Below are positions 7,444-16,785 of a stretch of DNA of 64,000 nucleotides, piece after piece. Numbering within the stretch: position 1 is the first letter of the stretch; each line of letters opens with the position of its first letter. The position numbers and the translations under genes are program-made. Origin of the DNA: Pectobacterium colocasium (GTDB lineage: Bacteria > Pseudomonadota > Gammaproteobacteria > Enterobacterales > Enterobacteriaceae); the NCBI RefSeq assembly GCF_020181655.1, contig NZ_CP084032.1, positions 3,968,001 through 4,032,000 of the forward strand, given 5' to 3'. The notes beneath the pieces are model-generated. The model ran no database searches. It saw only the letters and a list, made by a program, of their open reading frames with translations, and was not told where the DNA came from.

Positions 7444-8322
7444 ATGAAACGTTCACTGTTAGCTATCGCGTTATCCGGCCTGCTACTTAGCCCATTGGCG
7501 ATGGCAAAGAATCTTGATGTTGTCGCCAGCTTTTCCGTACTTGGCGATATGGTGAGCCATATCGGTGGCGATCGTGTAACCGTGACCGATCTGGTGAAAC
7601 CGAATGGCGATCCGCATGAGTTTGAACCGTCACCGAAAGACAGCAAAACGCTGGCTCACGCCGATCTGGTTTTCGTTAACGGGCTGGGGCTGGAAGGGTG
7701 GATCGACCGGCTGGTCACCGCATCCGGTTACCGTGGCGACGTCGTGACGGCCTCAAACGGCATTGCCACCCGCACCATGGTGGAAGACGGCAAAACGGAA
7801 ACCGATCCCCATGCCTGGAACAGCATGAGCAACGGTGTGGTCTACGCGCACAACATCGTCAACGCATTGGTAAAAGCCGACCCGGCGAATGCCGATTACT
7901 ATCGTCAGCAGGGCGAAGCCTACATCAGGCAGCTACAGGATCTGGACAGCTACGCGAAGAAAACCTTTGCCACGATTCCACCAGAAAAGCGTAAGGTGCT
8001 GACTAGCCATGACGCGTTCGGCTATTTTAGCCAGGCCTACGGTGTGAAGTTCCTGTCACCGGTGGGCTACTCTACCGAATCGGAAGCCAGCAGCAAAAAA
8101 GTAGCCTCGCTGATTAAGCAAATTAAACAAGAGAAAGTGAAAAGCTACTTCATTGAAAACCAGACCGATGCGCGTCTGGTGAAACAAATCGCCGATGCCA
8201 GCGGCGCGAAGCCCGGCGGTGAACTGTACCCTGAAGCCCTGACCGACGCCTCGGGCCCCGCCGCAACCTATACGGCGGCGTTTAAGCACAACGTCGATAC
8301 CATTGCCGCTAGCATGAAATAA
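7444..8322 (+). CDS. Zinc ABC transporter periplasmic binding protein (cluster A-I)
   Basis: A 292-residue metal-binding lipocalin-unrelated TroA/ZnuA-type protein. Signal peptide MKRSLLAIALSGLLLSPLAMA precedes the mature start KNLDVVASFSVLGDM. Likely metal ligands are His in GDPHEFEPSP, His in DPHAWNS, and the acidic/His positions in SHDAFGYF and the C-terminal region. It lacks the long His-rich loop of ZnuA, so it is a second, loop-less zinc receptor. RBS GTGAGGGA lies just upstream. The gene ends the Zur-controlled operon and converges on the DeoR-family regulator. Confidence 0.87.
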   Translation: MKRSLLAIALSGLLLSPLAMAKNLDVVASFSVLGDMVSHIGGDRVTVTDLVKPNGDPHEFEPSPKDSKTLAHADLVFVNGLGLEGWIDRLVTASGYRGDVVTASNGIATRTMVEDGKTETDPHAWNSMSNGVVYAHNIVNALVKADPANADYYRQQGEAYIRQLQDLDSYAKKTFATIPPEKRKVLTSHDAFGYFSQAYGVKFLSPVGYSTESEASSKKVASLIKQIKQEKVKSYFIENQTDARLVKQIADASGAKPGGELYPEALTDASGPAATYTAAFKHNVDTIAASMK

Positions 8323-8385
8323 ATCATATTAGCCAGCACACAGAGTATCAGGAAAGACAGCGCCACGGATGGCACCTCGTTTCAC

Positions 8386-9201
8386 TTACACCAGCGTCAG
8401 ATTGAACGTTTTCCCTTTCAGCTGCACCTGCACCTCGGGTGCCAGCGCGCTATCGGTGATGATGTCGGTCAACTCAGACAGCGGCGTCACGCAAAACAGC
8501 GAATACGCGCCGTATTTGCTGCTGTCGGCCAGCAGTATCCGGCGGCTGGCATTCACACCGAGATCTTGCTTCACGCCCGCTTTTTCTTCCGTCGGCGTGG
8601 TGATCCCTTTATCCAGGCTCCACGAGTTGCAGCTAATGAACGCGATATCGGGGTAGATACTGCGTAACAGACGACGGCCATGCTCACCAATACAGGACTG
8701 GCTGCTGTCATCAATACGCCCACCGATAATTGTCACTTCAATCTGTTTGAACTCAGACAGGAACAGCGCAATTTGCAGATCGGCAGTAATCACGCGCAGC
8801 GGCAAATGCGTCAGGTGACGCGCCAGCTCCAGCATGGTCGTTCCCGCATCCAGTACCACCGCACTGCCCGGTTTGACCAGCGTTGCGGCATAGCGAGCTA
8901 TCGCTTGCTTCTCCTGAAGACTGCGCTGTAATTTTTCATTCGTGGTCGGCTGGGAAGGAATAAAACGATTGAGCGTCACGCCGCCATGACTGCGGCTAAT
9001 CACGCCTTGCTCATCCAGTTTGATTAAATCACGACGGATCGTCGCCGGAGAAGCGTCGATCACGGACACCAGCTCATCGACTGTCACCAGATTATGGCTT
9101 TTCAGATAATCCATAATCTGATCAAGACGGCTCTGGCCTCTTACTTTATCCCCGCTCATGCGGAAAGCATCGGTTAATGTAGGATCCACGGCGATATCCA
9201 T
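8386..9201 (-). CDS. DeoR-family transcriptional regulator of the tetronate genes
   Basis: About 271 residues. The N-terminal winged helix-turn-helix contains the DeoR signature [19 protein letters not shown] and ISRSHGGV; the C-terminal effector domain has [12 protein letters not shown], which in this family senses a phosphorylated sugar. The open frame reaches up to 9327, but that part is a translated hairpin with no similarity to the family; ATG 9201 is a reasonable start and ATG 9159 ([11 protein letters not shown]) another. It lies downstream of pdxA2 and the kinase on the same strand, so it is the likely local regulator, sensing perhaps D-threonate 4-phosphate or DHAP. It resembles E. 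coli YgbI by position and family. Confidence 0.8.
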   Translation of the reverse strand: MDIAVDPTLTDAFRMSGDKVRGQSRLDQIMDYLKSHNLVTVDELVSVIDASPATIRRDLIKLDEQGVISRSHGGVTLNRFIPSQPTTNEKLQRSLQEKQAIARYAATLVKPGSAVVLDAGTTMLELARHLTHLPLRVITADLQIALFLSEFKQIEVTIIGGRIDDSSQSCIGEHGRRLLRSIYPDIAFISCNSWSLDKGITTPTEEKAGVKQDLGVNASRRILLADSSKYGAYSLFCVTPLSELTDIITDSALAPEVQVQLKGKTFNLTLV

Positions 9202-9229
9202 CTTGCTGTTGTTAAACTCTCTATTCTTG

Positions 9230-9282
9230 ATTGCAGGATACCAGAAACCTTCCCAAACACGGGAAGGAAGATATCCTGCAAT
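9230..9282 (-). other. Two-tier intergenic hairpin between pdxA2 and the DeoR gene
   Basis: ATTGCAGGATA (9230-9240) pairs with TATCCTGCAAT (9272-9282), and inside it CCTTCCC (9249...) pairs with GGGAAGG around AAACAC. No U-run follows. It separates the catabolic genes from the regulator gene on the same strand and could act as a partial terminator or an mRNA-stability element. Confidence 0.5.
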
Positions 9283-9347
9283 GCGCACTGTATCGCGTTT
9301 TATTCGCTTACAACACCATGTCATCAACGGTGATGAGTTAGCCTGAA

Positions 9348-10328
9348 TCAGGCCAGCTGCATCGCGAGCTGAATAGAGATCGCCATACTTTCAGACTTCG
9401 CTTTACCCGTCCAGGCAATGTCAAACGCCGTGCCGTGGTCAGCAGAGGTGCGGATGAACGGCAAGCCGGCAGTGATGTTCACCCCATCATAGAAGCCCAG
9501 CAACTTGAGCGGAATGTGTCCCTGATCGTGATACATCGCCACCACCATGTCGTACTGGCCTTCATACGCCTGCAAATAGACGGTATCCGGCGGGCACGGG
9601 CCATAAACATCAATGCCTTTGGCCTTCATGGCTTCAACCGATGGCGACACGATGGTGATCTCTTCGTCACCAAACAGGCCGTTCTCGCCCGCGTGCGGGT
9701 TAACCCCGGCAACAGCGATACGCGGGTGGGTAAAACCGACGCGCTTGAGGAAAACATCCGCCATCTCGATCACCGTTTCCACGCGATCGCGGTTCAACGT
9801 ATCCAGGAATTTACGCAGCGCGATGTGCGTTGAAACATGAATAACCTTCAACTTATCGGTATACAGCACCATCGCGTAGTCACGGCTGTTGGTCAGCTTA
9901 GCCAGCAGCTCGGTGTGGCCCGGATAAATATGCCCCGCAGAGTGCAGCGCTTCTTTATTCAGCGGCGCGGTCGCAATCGCGTGGACCTCACCCGCCATCG
10001 CCAGCGCCGTCGCTTTCTTGATGCAGCGATAAGCCAAATCGCCCGCCTGTGCCTGAACGACACCAGGCTCCAGCGCCTGAGGATCTTCCAGCGGCTCATC
10101 AATGATGTTGATAACACCCGGCGCGAAGACCGCATCGGCAGGCTTATCAATGATTTTCAGTTCGACGGCGGGCACCACATTCAGCGCCAGAATACGTCGC
10201 ATCGTCTGTACGCAGCCCACCACCACGGCAGGCGCGCCGGAAAGCTCGCCTTCGGCCAGAGACTTGATAATAATTTCCGGTCCAATCCCCGCCGGATCAC
10301 CCATGGTTACCGCAATAATTTTACTCAC
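9348..10328 (-). CDS. pdxA2: PdxA2: D-threonate/D-erythronate 4-phosphate dehydrogenase
   Basis: A 326-residue member of the PdxA family, which oxidises a 4-phospho-tetronate at C3 with NAD and decarboxylates it. Visible family motifs are [13 protein letters not shown] at the start, the metal ligand regions HTELLA and HDQGHIPLK, and [18 protein letters not shown] closes the active site. The frame begins further upstream, but GTG 10328 with GAGGAGAAGG just before it matches the family start. It overlaps the kinase gene by 8 bases. Linkage to a DUF1537 kinase rather than to ksgA marks it as PdxA2 of four-carbon acid-sugar catabolism, not PdxA of vitamin B6 synthesis. Product would be dihydroxyacetone phosphate. 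Confidence 0.85.
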   Translation of the reverse strand: MSKIIAVTMGDPAGIGPEIIIKSLAEGELSGAPAVVVGCVQTMRRILALNVVPAVELKIIDKPADAVFAPGVINIIDEPLEDPQALEPGVVQAQAGDLAYRCIKKATALAMAGEVHAIATAPLNKEALHSAGHIYPGHTELLAKLTNSRDYAMVLYTDKLKVIHVSTHIALRKFLDTLNRDRVETVIEMADVFLKRVGFTHPRIAVAGVNPHAGENGLFGDEEITIVSPSVEAMKAKGIDVYGPCPPDTVYLQAYEGQYDMVVAMYHDQGHIPLKLLGFYDGVNITAGLPFIRTSADHGTAFDIAWTGKAKSESMAISIQLAMQLA

Positions 10329-11649
10329 TGACCTTCTCCTCAATAAAACGTAAAACGTCGAGCAAAGTAGTTTCGTTGCCAAAACCCCCCGCTTTAGTCA
10401 TCACAGGGGTCGTGCCGACAACGCTGTTCAGCAGGTATCCCCAGGGCACACAGGATGCGATTTGCCCTTTAATCTGAAAGCCGGTCGCGCCCAGTGCGGT
10501 TGCCACAGCAATCGCAATGTCACCACCGGATAAATACAGCCCACCCGGCAGACGCCGGTTCGTTCTGTCCGCTGTCAGGCTGTCTAGCGCCTGAACAATG
10601 CTGCGCGTAAGTTCCCCCAGATAGTGGCTGATCGTTTCGCCAAGCTGCTGTCGGCTAAGCCCAAGCTGCTGGCACCGCGCATCGATTTCGAAGCGCTGAT
10701 TTTCGTTGTGACAGGTACGAATAATGCAATGGTGGCCGTTCATCAGCGCGGTTACCGCCTCTTCACACTGGGAGGCCATGACGGTGGATGAATGGGATGA
10801 AAAGAGCGCGTTGATATCGATCTCAACCAGCGTGACATCGCTGCGCAATCTGACGGTCGCAATCTGTTTTTGAGCAATATCGCTCATTGACCCAACGACA
10901 GCCAGCAGCGGCTTCTCCGTTTTGCGCGTAAAGTCCTGCGCGTTTGCCAGCGCTTCGCTCAGGCCAGCCGAACCGACCAGCAAGGGGCGAAACGGTAACG
11001 CTCTGACGGCGTCAACGATATGCGCCAGATCGTCCTGCACATCCGTATCAAGAATAATCAGACGTACGCCCTCATCCGCCAACTGCTGCAAACGGTGAGC
11101 TAAATTGGCCTGACGAACGTCATCAAGGTGTATTTCCGCCACCGGTAAAGCAGTTTGCTCCGCCAGACGGGCCGCAATAGACGCCGAGGCCACTGGCGTT
11201 TTGGGATCGCTGGCAAATTCCGTGTCGGTAAGCAAACGACCATTTACCCAGACCTCGCCTTTGCGGGTCACGCGTCCCAACGTCGGCGACGCAGCCGCAA
11301 TCAACGCAATGGGTATCCCGGTGGCAAAAAGAGCAGCGGTCACTTCTGCACCCAGATTCCCACGCAGCGTCGAATCAATTTTCTTAACAATCCAGCCCTG
11401 ACCACCGACGGTCAACCATGCTTCAACCGCTGCGGTAGTACGCTGGAATGCTGTCTCTTCACTCACCGCACGGCTATCGGTGTTAATCACCACCGCGTCA
11501 CCCAGTAAATCCGCATGCAGTTTATTAACGTCAAAGACGACGCTAACCCGCGCGCCATGCTGCGCCAGACCGACGCCCGCATCATTGGCGCCCGTAAAGT
11601 CATCAGCGACCACTAATACCTGTTCTGCTGATTGCTGCACGTTCGACAT
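10321..11649 (-). CDS. dtnK: DUF1537 four-carbon acid sugar kinase (DtnK/DenK type)
   Basis: About 442 residues. The N-terminal substrate domain shows [13 protein letters not shown] and [10 protein letters not shown]; the C-terminal nucleotide-binding domain ends with [16 protein letters not shown] and TKAGGFGNE. These are the hallmarks of the DUF1537 kinases that phosphorylate D-threonate, D-erythronate or 3-oxo-tetronates at C4. Partnership with PdxA2, and not with the OtnI/OtnC pair, points to D-threonate or D-erythronate as substrate. The frame extends 16 codons upstream, but ATG 11649 begins right after a purine-rich GGGGATGGAG. The gene symbol is by family and context; the D-threonate versus D-erythronate choice is not readable from sequence. 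Confidence 0.75.
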   Translation of the reverse strand: MSNVQQSAEQVLVVADDFTGANDAGVGLAQHGARVSVVFDVNKLHADLLGDAVVINTDSRAVSEETAFQRTTAAVEAWLTVGGQGWIVKKIDSTLRGNLGAEVTAALFATGIPIALIAAASPTLGRVTRKGEVWVNGRLLTDTEFASDPKTPVASASIAARLAEQTALPVAEIHLDDVRQANLAHRLQQLADEGVRLIILDTDVQDDLAHIVDAVRALPFRPLLVGSAGLSEALANAQDFTRKTEKPLLAVVGSMSDIAQKQIATVRLRSDVTLVEIDINALFSSHSSTVMASQCEEAVTALMNGHHCIIRTCHNENQRFEIDARCQQLGLSRQQLGETISHYLGELTRSIVQALDSLTADRTNRRLPGGLYLSGGDIAIAVATALGATGFQIKGQIASCVPWGYLLNSVVGTTPVMTKAGGFGNETTLLDVLRFIEEKVSE

Positions 11650-11680
11650 ACTCCATCCCCGGTTCATGATTACCTGACAA

Positions 11681-11724
11681 TGATTATATTGAATCACGTT
11701 TGATTATATGTGAGCAATATCAAA
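11681..11724. promoter_or_regulatory. Divergent promoter region: TGATTATAT direct repeat and CRP-like site
   Basis: TGATTATAT occurs at 11681-11689 and again at 11701-11709, exactly 20 bp (two helical turns) apart, which suits a DeoR-family operator. Overlapping the second copy, TGTGAGCAATATCAAA (11709-11724) matches the CRP consensus except for one base. The region lies just upstream of the kinase gene and 160 bases before the divergent dehydrogenase gene, so both transcripts may share these sites. Confidence 0.45.
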
Positions 11725-11885
11725 TTATTTAAAAGGAATTTCACCTATAAATTATCACCACGATGTGGCAAATGGCGTTTAGGCGCGATGGGAACCACGT
11801 CATTTGACTGAAAGTAATCACCATCGCAACCATTATCATCATAGCGATAACGCTCTGGCGAAAGAGAAAAGGCAAGGTAATAAGC

Positions 11886-13022
11886 ATGAACATCAATAGC
11901 ACTATCCTCAGCGGTTACCGGGTACTTCAGGACATTAGTCACCTGTTGGCAGGGAAACAGCACGTTTTATTTGTCACCGACAAAAACATCGTCGGGCTGC
12001 CTGACGTTCAGGCGCTGATCGCACAAGTTAAGCAAGCCGTTCCGCAGGTTCTGTTGGTTGATAATGTTCCTGCCGAGCCAAGCCAGCACGACGTTGCCCA
12101 GATACTGAGCCAGCTCACACAAACCCAGACCGATCTGGTGATCGGCGTCGGTGGCGGCAGCGTGCTGGATGTCGCCAAGCTGCTTTCCGTACTGTGCGCA
12201 GGCGATGACACCGTTACGCTGGATAGCCTGCTGGCAGGGGAAAAACCGACCCGCCGCACGACATCCCTGCTCATCCCGACCACCGCAGGAACCGGTTCAG
12301 AAGCCACGCCGAATGCCATTCTGGCGATCCCGGAAAAAGAGACCAAAGTCGGTATTATCACGCCGGTGATGCTGCCAGATTACGTTGCGCTGGTGCCGGA
12401 GCTGACCATCAGCATGCCGTCACATATCGCCGCTTCAACGGGTATTGATGCACTCTGCCACCTGATTGAGTGTTTCACTTCAACGATTGCCAACCCGGTC
12501 AGCGACAACTACGCGCTGATTGGTCTGAAAAAGCTGTTTGCCAACCTCGAAACCTCCGTGCGTGAGCCAGGCAATATGGAAGCCAAGCTGAACATGCTGT
12601 GGGCGTCCTACTACGGCGGTGCCGCCATTGCCCACTCCGGTACGCATCTGGTGCACGCCATGTCTTACCCGCTGGGCGGCAAGTACCACATCCCACACGG
12701 CGTGGCGAACGCTATCCTGCTCGCCCCTTGCATGCGTTTCGTGCAGGACGCCACACAGGACAAATTCGCACAGGCGTATGACCTGCTGCCGGATGCCGAT
12801 CTGGCGCTGAGTACCGCGGAAAAAGCACAGGCGCTGGTGACCTATTTCAGCGAGTTGGTTAAACGCCTCAACCTGCCCAACACCTTACAGCAGCTCGGCG
12901 TGGAAAAAGACCACCTGCCTTATCTGGTTGATGCCGCGTTACAGGTGCAGCGCCTGATGAAAAACGTGCCGACACAGGTCAGTGCCGACGATGTCCGTGA
13001 GGTTTATCTGACGCTCTTTTAA
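11886..13022 (+). CDS. Iron-containing (group III) alcohol dehydrogenase
   Basis: A 378-residue NAD(P)-dependent oxidoreductase acting on an alcohol/aldehyde pair. NAD-binding GVGGGSVLDVAK is near residue 90 and TTAGTGSE near 137. Metal ligands are expected from the Asp/His positions around HIAASTGIDALCHLIE and HIPHGVANAILL. Start ATG 11886 has an AGG-type site upstream. It is the first gene of a plus-strand operon with an aldolase, transporter and hydrolase, and is divergent from the tetronate kinase. In that setting it could reduce the aldehyde released by the aldolase to an acid that the divergent genes consume; this is inference. Confidence 0.85.
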   Translation: MNINSTILSGYRVLQDISHLLAGKQHVLFVTDKNIVGLPDVQALIAQVKQAVPQVLLVDNVPAEPSQHDVAQILSQLTQTQTDLVIGVGGGSVLDVAKLLSVLCAGDDTVTLDSLLAGEKPTRRTTSLLIPTTAGTGSEATPNAILAIPEKETKVGIITPVMLPDYVALVPELTISMPSHIAASTGIDALCHLIECFTSTIANPVSDNYALIGLKKLFANLETSVREPGNMEAKLNMLWASYYGGAAIAHSGTHLVHAMSYPLGGKYHIPHGVANAILLAPCMRFVQDATQDKFAQAYDLLPDADLALSTAEKAQALVTYFSELVKRLNLPNTLQQLGVEKDHLPYLVDAALQVQRLMKNVPTQVSADDVREVYLTLF

Positions 13023-13062
13023 CCATACGCGATCGTTTAAGCATCGAGATACACGGGGCTAC

Positions 13063-13100
13063 CACAGGGGTGAGGCCTCCTGCGGGAACCTCCCCCTGTG
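13063..13100 (+). terminator. Intra-operon hairpin after the dehydrogenase
   Basis: CACAGGGG pairs with CCCCTGTG, extended past a one-base bulge by GAGG/CCTC. GGGG and CCCC outside it (13055 and 13104) may extend the stem. It is followed by TTTCCCC, a poor U-run. It may terminate partially or stabilise the upstream message; it also separates the dehydrogenase from the aldolase by 173 bases, so the aldolase may have its own promoter. Confidence 0.4.
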
Positions 13101-13195
13101 TTTCCCCTAATAGTGGGCTTAAGTGACCGGCATTCGTTTTAAGTAGGACGGTTTTAACTTTTCATCTTTTTGATTACGTGTCACGAGGAAGAACA

Positions 13196-14080
13196 ATGAG
13201 TAAAAATATTACTGGCGTCCTGACCGCCATCGTCACGCCGTTTGATAACCAGGGCGAATTTAACCCCGCTGCCATGCGCCTTCAGGTGCAGCGCCAGATG
13301 CGCTACGGCAACGGTATTTTTTGTAACGGCACCAACGGTGAGTTTTTCGTACTGCACACCGATGAGAAAGTCGCCGTCACTGAAACCTGCGTTGATGAAG
13401 TTGCCGGAAAAGTGCCGGTTGTCGGCCACATCGGTGAAATCTCCACGCGGGAAACCATCAAGCTCGGTAAGCGCATCGCCGCGCTGGGTGTTGATGCCGT
13501 TTCGGTCATCACCCCGTATTTCATCCCACTCAAACAGGAAGAACTGATTGCCCACTACACCGCCGTCGCCGATGCGCTGACTGTGCCGGTGTTTCTCTAC
13601 AACATTCCTGCACGCACGGGGAATACGCTGGCACCGGAAACCGTCCGCACGCTGGCAGATCACCCGAACATCATCGGCATCAAAGACAGCGCAGGCAGCT
13701 ATGAAAGCCTGAGCGGCTATGTGCAAGCGGTGAAAGGTGTACAGGGTTTTAACGTACTGAATGGCCCAGACTCGCTCATTCACCAGGGCTTTGTTGACGG
13801 CTGCTCCGCCTGTATTTCCGGGCTGGCTAACGTGGCACCGGAACCGATCAGCCAGATTTGGCACCGCTTCAACGCGGGTGACATCGAAGGCTCTCGTCAG
13901 GCACAAGAACAGGTTGCCGAGTTGCGTAAGACACTGTACGCCATCGCGTTCTCACCAGCCGTGGTGAAAAAAGCGCTGGCGATCATGGGTGAAGATGTCG
14001 GCGTCAGCCGCTATCCGATCCAGTTTTCCGCACAGGATGAAGACAACATCCGTAACATCCTTAATCAATTCTCGCAGTAA
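13196..14080 (+). CDS. NanA/DapA-family pyruvate aldolase or lyase
   Basis: A 294-residue class I aldolase of the dihydrodipicolinate synthase/N-acetylneuraminate lyase superfamily. Motif GTNGEF is at residues 45-50, the catalytic Tyr is in YNIPARTG (Tyr135) and the Schiff-base Lys is in GIKDSAGS (Lys163). RBS GAGGAAG precedes ATG 13196; an in-frame GTG at 13178 contains this site and is rejected. Members cleave 2-keto-3-deoxy sugar acids to pyruvate plus an aldehyde, or catalyse the related dehydration. A lysine-synthesis role is unlikely because the gene sits with a symporter, a sialidase-like hydrolase and a YhcH protein. The actual keto acid is unknown; see the finding on Dha. Confidence 0.85.
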   Translation: MSKNITGVLTAIVTPFDNQGEFNPAAMRLQVQRQMRYGNGIFCNGTNGEFFVLHTDEKVAVTETCVDEVAGKVPVVGHIGEISTRETIKLGKRIAALGVDAVSVITPYFIPLKQEELIAHYTAVADALTVPVFLYNIPARTGNTLAPETVRTLADHPNIIGIKDSAGSYESLSGYVQAVKGVQGFNVLNGPDSLIHQGFVDGCSACISGLANVAPEPISQIWHRFNAGDIEGSRQAQEQVAELRKTLYAIAFSPAVVKKALAIMGEDVGVSRYPIQFSAQDEDNIRNILNQFSQ

Positions 14081-14117
14081 CAGAGAAATATCAATTTCCA
14101 TTTAAGGCCGAGAAGAT

Positions 14118-15533
14118 ATGAACCATTTTAACTTTACCGATACCCTCATCATCATTGGGATGATTGTGTTTTATATCGCATTCACCTCATGGTTAACGCT
14201 CAAATTACGCAGTAAATCAAGTACTGAGTTCATGGAAGGGTCACGCGCGCTACCGGCGTTTATCGTCGGTATCCTGCTGATGACCGAATTCATCGGCGCC
14301 AAATCAACGGTCGGTACGGCACAGTCTGCCTTTGAGAACGGCATCGCCGCTTCCTGGTCAGTCATTGGCGCCGCCATCGGTTTCCTGCTGTTTGGGATGA
14401 TTTTGGTTAAGAAAATCTACAATACCGGAAAGGTCACCATCTCTGGCGCCATCGCCGAGAAATACGGTACGTCTACCAAGAACATCATTTCGATCATCAT
14501 GATCTATGCCCTGCTGCTGGTAAACGTAGGTAACTACGTCAGCGGTGCGGCAGCCATCTCCACCGTACTGCACATCTCCCTGCCAGTTGCCGCGCTGATC
14601 ACCGCGATCGTGAGTACCTTCTACTTCTATTTTGGTGGTTTAAAAGGCGTGGCTTATGTCACGTTGATCCACAGTGCCGTGAAGTACGTTGGTGTGATGA
14701 TTATTCTGTACGTTGCATTGAAAATGACTGGCGGCTTCAAGCCAATGATCGAACAAATGCCGGATTACTACTGGACGTGGGACGGTAAAATCGGTGCCAG
14801 CACCATTTTCGCCTGGTTGATCGGGACTATCGGTTCTATCTTCTGTACCCAGTTCGTTATTCAGGCTATTTCCGCCACCAAAGATGCCGCGTCAGCAAAA
14901 CGTGCAACCTGGGTCGCCTTCCTCTTCTGCATGCCGATTGCACTGGCTATCGCCATTATCGGTGTCGCAGCGAAGTTTGCTCACCCAGAAATCAATAGCC
15001 TGTACGCCATGCCAATCTTCCTTCAGGATATGAATCCTTGGGTTGCGGGTCTGGTTACTACATCACTGGTCGCGTCCATATTTATCAGTGTGAGTACCGT
15101 CGCACTGGCGATTGCCTCACTGATTGTTAAAGACTTTTATGTTCCGTATTACAACCCAACACCAGAAAAAGAGATGAAGATGACGCGCGTATTCTCGCTC
15201 ATCATCGGATTCCTGCCATTGATCTTCGTTTTACTGGTGCCTGAAGTTCTGAAATTGTCATTCTTTACCCGTGCAATCCGCCTTTCTATCTCGGTGGTCG
15301 CCATCATTGCCTTCTATTTGCCGTTCTTTAACAGCACCCGCGGCGCCAACGCCAGCCTGATATCAGCCTGTGTGGTGACGTCCGTCTGGTACATTCTCGG
15401 CAACCCGTACGGTATCGATAACATGTATGTCGCACTGGTGACCCCAGCTATCGTCATGGCGATCGATAGCGTCATTCCGAACAAAGCGAAAAAAATCCAA
15501 ACTTCTCCAACTGAAAATAAATCAGGAGCCTGA
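14118..15533 (+). CDS. Sodium:solute symporter (SSS family)
   Basis: A 471-residue inner-membrane carrier with about 12-13 hydrophobic segments beginning at residue 10. The early RSKSSTEFMEGSRALPAFIVG loop and the following TEFIGAKSTVGTA segment are typical of SSS carriers such as the sialic acid transporter SiaT, PutP and related sugar-acid carriers. Late segments include the TTSLVASIFISVSTVALAIAS helix expected at the Na2 site. It lies between the aldolase and the hydrolase, 3 bases upstream of the latter, and is therefore the uptake system for the operon's substrate, likely a negatively charged sugar or disaccharide. Confidence 0.85.
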   Translation: MNHFNFTDTLIIIGMIVFYIAFTSWLTLKLRSKSSTEFMEGSRALPAFIVGILLMTEFIGAKSTVGTAQSAFENGIAASWSVIGAAIGFLLFGMILVKKIYNTGKVTISGAIAEKYGTSTKNIISIIMIYALLLVNVGNYVSGAAAISTVLHISLPVAALITAIVSTFYFYFGGLKGVAYVTLIHSAVKYVGVMIILYVALKMTGGFKPMIEQMPDYYWTWDGKIGASTIFAWLIGTIGSIFCTQFVIQAISATKDAASAKRATWVAFLFCMPIALAIAIIGVAAKFAHPEINSLYAMPIFLQDMNPWVAGLVTTSLVASIFISVSTVALAIASLIVKDFYVPYYNPTPEKEMKMTRVFSLIIGFLPLIFVLLVPEVLKLSFFTRAIRLSISVVAIIAFYLPFFNSTRGANASLISACVVTSVWYILGNPYGIDNMYVALVTPAIVMAIDSVIPNKAKKIQTSPTENKSGA

Positions 15534-15536
15534 GTC

Positions 15537-16724
15537 ATGAGTAGCGAAACCATTACCGTAGAACGTAGCGGAAAAATTCATCACGCAGAAGGCGATGCCG
15601 TGCGTCTGGATGCCTACATTCCATCGGAATGCCCGCAGAACCATGCCGCTAATCTGCTCCATCTGCCGAACGGCGATGTGCTGTGCGTCTGGTTTGGTGG
15701 CACTCAGGAAGGCATTGCAGATATCTCTATCTACCTATCCCGCCTGGTGAAAGGCAGCGATGGCTGGAGTAAAGCCGTTAAGTTGTCCGAGGACGCGACC
15801 CGTTCCGAGCAAAACCCGGTGCTGTTCCTCGCACCCGATAACGTGCTGTGGCTGCTGTATACCGCGCAGAAATCCGGTAATCAGGACACCGCCATTGTGC
15901 GCTACCGCCAATCCACGGATTTCGGCGCTACCTGGGGAGAAATCGGCACGCTGCTCGATCAGCCGGGCACCTTCATCCGCCAGCCCATCACCGTGCTGGC
16001 AAACGGCGATTGGCTGCTGCCGGTGTTCTACTGCCGCGTTCAGCCGGGTGAGAAATGGGTTGGTAACAACGATGACAGCGCCGTGAAAATCTCCAGCGAT
16101 CAGGGCAAGACCTGGCAGGAATATCCGGTGCCAAACAGCACGGGCTGCGTACACATGAACATCACGCCGTTGCAGGACGGCACGCTGCTGGCGCTGTACC
16201 GCAGTCGCTGGGCAGATTTCATCTACCAAAGTCGTTCAACGGATGGCGGTAAAACCTGGTCAGACCCTGTGCCAACCGATTTGCCGAACAACAACTCCTC
16301 CATTCAGGTGACCACGCTGGAGAATGGCCATCTGGCGCTGGTGTTCAACCATATGAGCGCTGCCGATGCCACCGAGCGCCGTCTGTCGCTGTACGATGAA
16401 ATCGAGGATGAAGAGGACAAAGCCAGCAATGCCAAAATGCCGGAAGTGCAAGCGGGCAGCCGCAGCGCTTTCTGGGGTGCTCCGCGCGCGCCGATGACGC
16501 TCGCCATTTCGGAAGACGGCGGCAAAAGCTGGCCGTGGCAGCGTAATATCGAAGTGGGTGACGGCTACTGCATGACCAATAACTCCACAGAGAAGCTGAA
16601 CCGCGAGTTCTCTTACCCCAGCGTCAAGCAGGCACAGGACGGTAAGCTGCACGTGGCATTCACCTACTTCCGTCAGGCGATCAAGCATGTCGTGGTGAGC
16701 GAGGAGTGGGTCAAAGCGAACTAA
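15537..16724 (+). CDS. Cytoplasmic sialidase-like (BNR/Asp-box) glycoside hydrolase
   Basis: A 395-residue beta-propeller protein. Four Asp boxes are visible: STDFGATW (126-133), SSDQGKTW (186-193), STDGGKTW (234-241) and SEDGGKSW (325-332). There is no signal peptide or membrane segment, so it acts on an imported glycoside, in contrast to secreted bacterial sialidases. RBS GGAG lies within the end of the symporter gene. Plants contain almost no sialic acid, so the natural substrate is more likely another 2-ulosonic acid glycoside such as Kdo- or Dha-containing fragments of rhamnogalacturonan II. The usual arginine triad of GH33 cannot be assigned by eye; a non-hydrolytic role is not excluded. 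Confidence 0.75.
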   Translation: MSSETITVERSGKIHHAEGDAVRLDAYIPSECPQNHAANLLHLPNGDVLCVWFGGTQEGIADISIYLSRLVKGSDGWSKAVKLSEDATRSEQNPVLFLAPDNVLWLLYTAQKSGNQDTAIVRYRQSTDFGATWGEIGTLLDQPGTFIRQPITVLANGDWLLPVFYCRVQPGEKWVGNNDDSAVKISSDQGKTWQEYPVPNSTGCVHMNITPLQDGTLLALYRSRWADFIYQSRSTDGGKTWSDPVPTDLPNNNSSIQVTTLENGHLALVFNHMSAADATERRLSLYDEIEDEEDKASNAKMPEVQAGSRSAFWGAPRAPMTLAISEDGGKSWPWQRNIEVGDGYCMTNNSTEKLNREFSYPSVKQAQDGKLHVAFTYFRQAIKHVVVSEEWVKAN

Positions 16725-16748
16725 ACCGCGCTACTTTTTCTCTTTGTC

Positions 16749-16768
16749 AGCGGGGGTACTCCCCCGCT
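16749..16768 (+). other. Hairpin between the hydrolase and YhcH genes
   Basis: AGCGGGGG and CCCCCGCT form a perfect 8-bp G+C stem around TACT, 25 bases past the hydrolase stop and 17 bases before the next start. There is no U-run. It is more likely a stability or attenuation element than a full terminator. Confidence 0.5.
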
Positions 16769-16785
16769 AGTTTCAGGACTCGATT

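Noticed and set aside
5842..8322. Manganese/iron (SitABCD/MntABC) assignment of the metal ABC genes
   Set aside because: The perfect Zur box upstream argues for zinc; no MntR or Fur box was seen.
13181..13906. 241-residue open frame antisense to the aldolase gene
   Set aside because: The aldolase has all catalytic motifs on the plus strand; the antisense frame has none and no start signal.
13196..14080. dapA for lysine synthesis
   Set aside because: Operon context with symporter, hydrolase and YhcH points to sugar-acid cleavage, and dapA is normally with bamC (nlpB).
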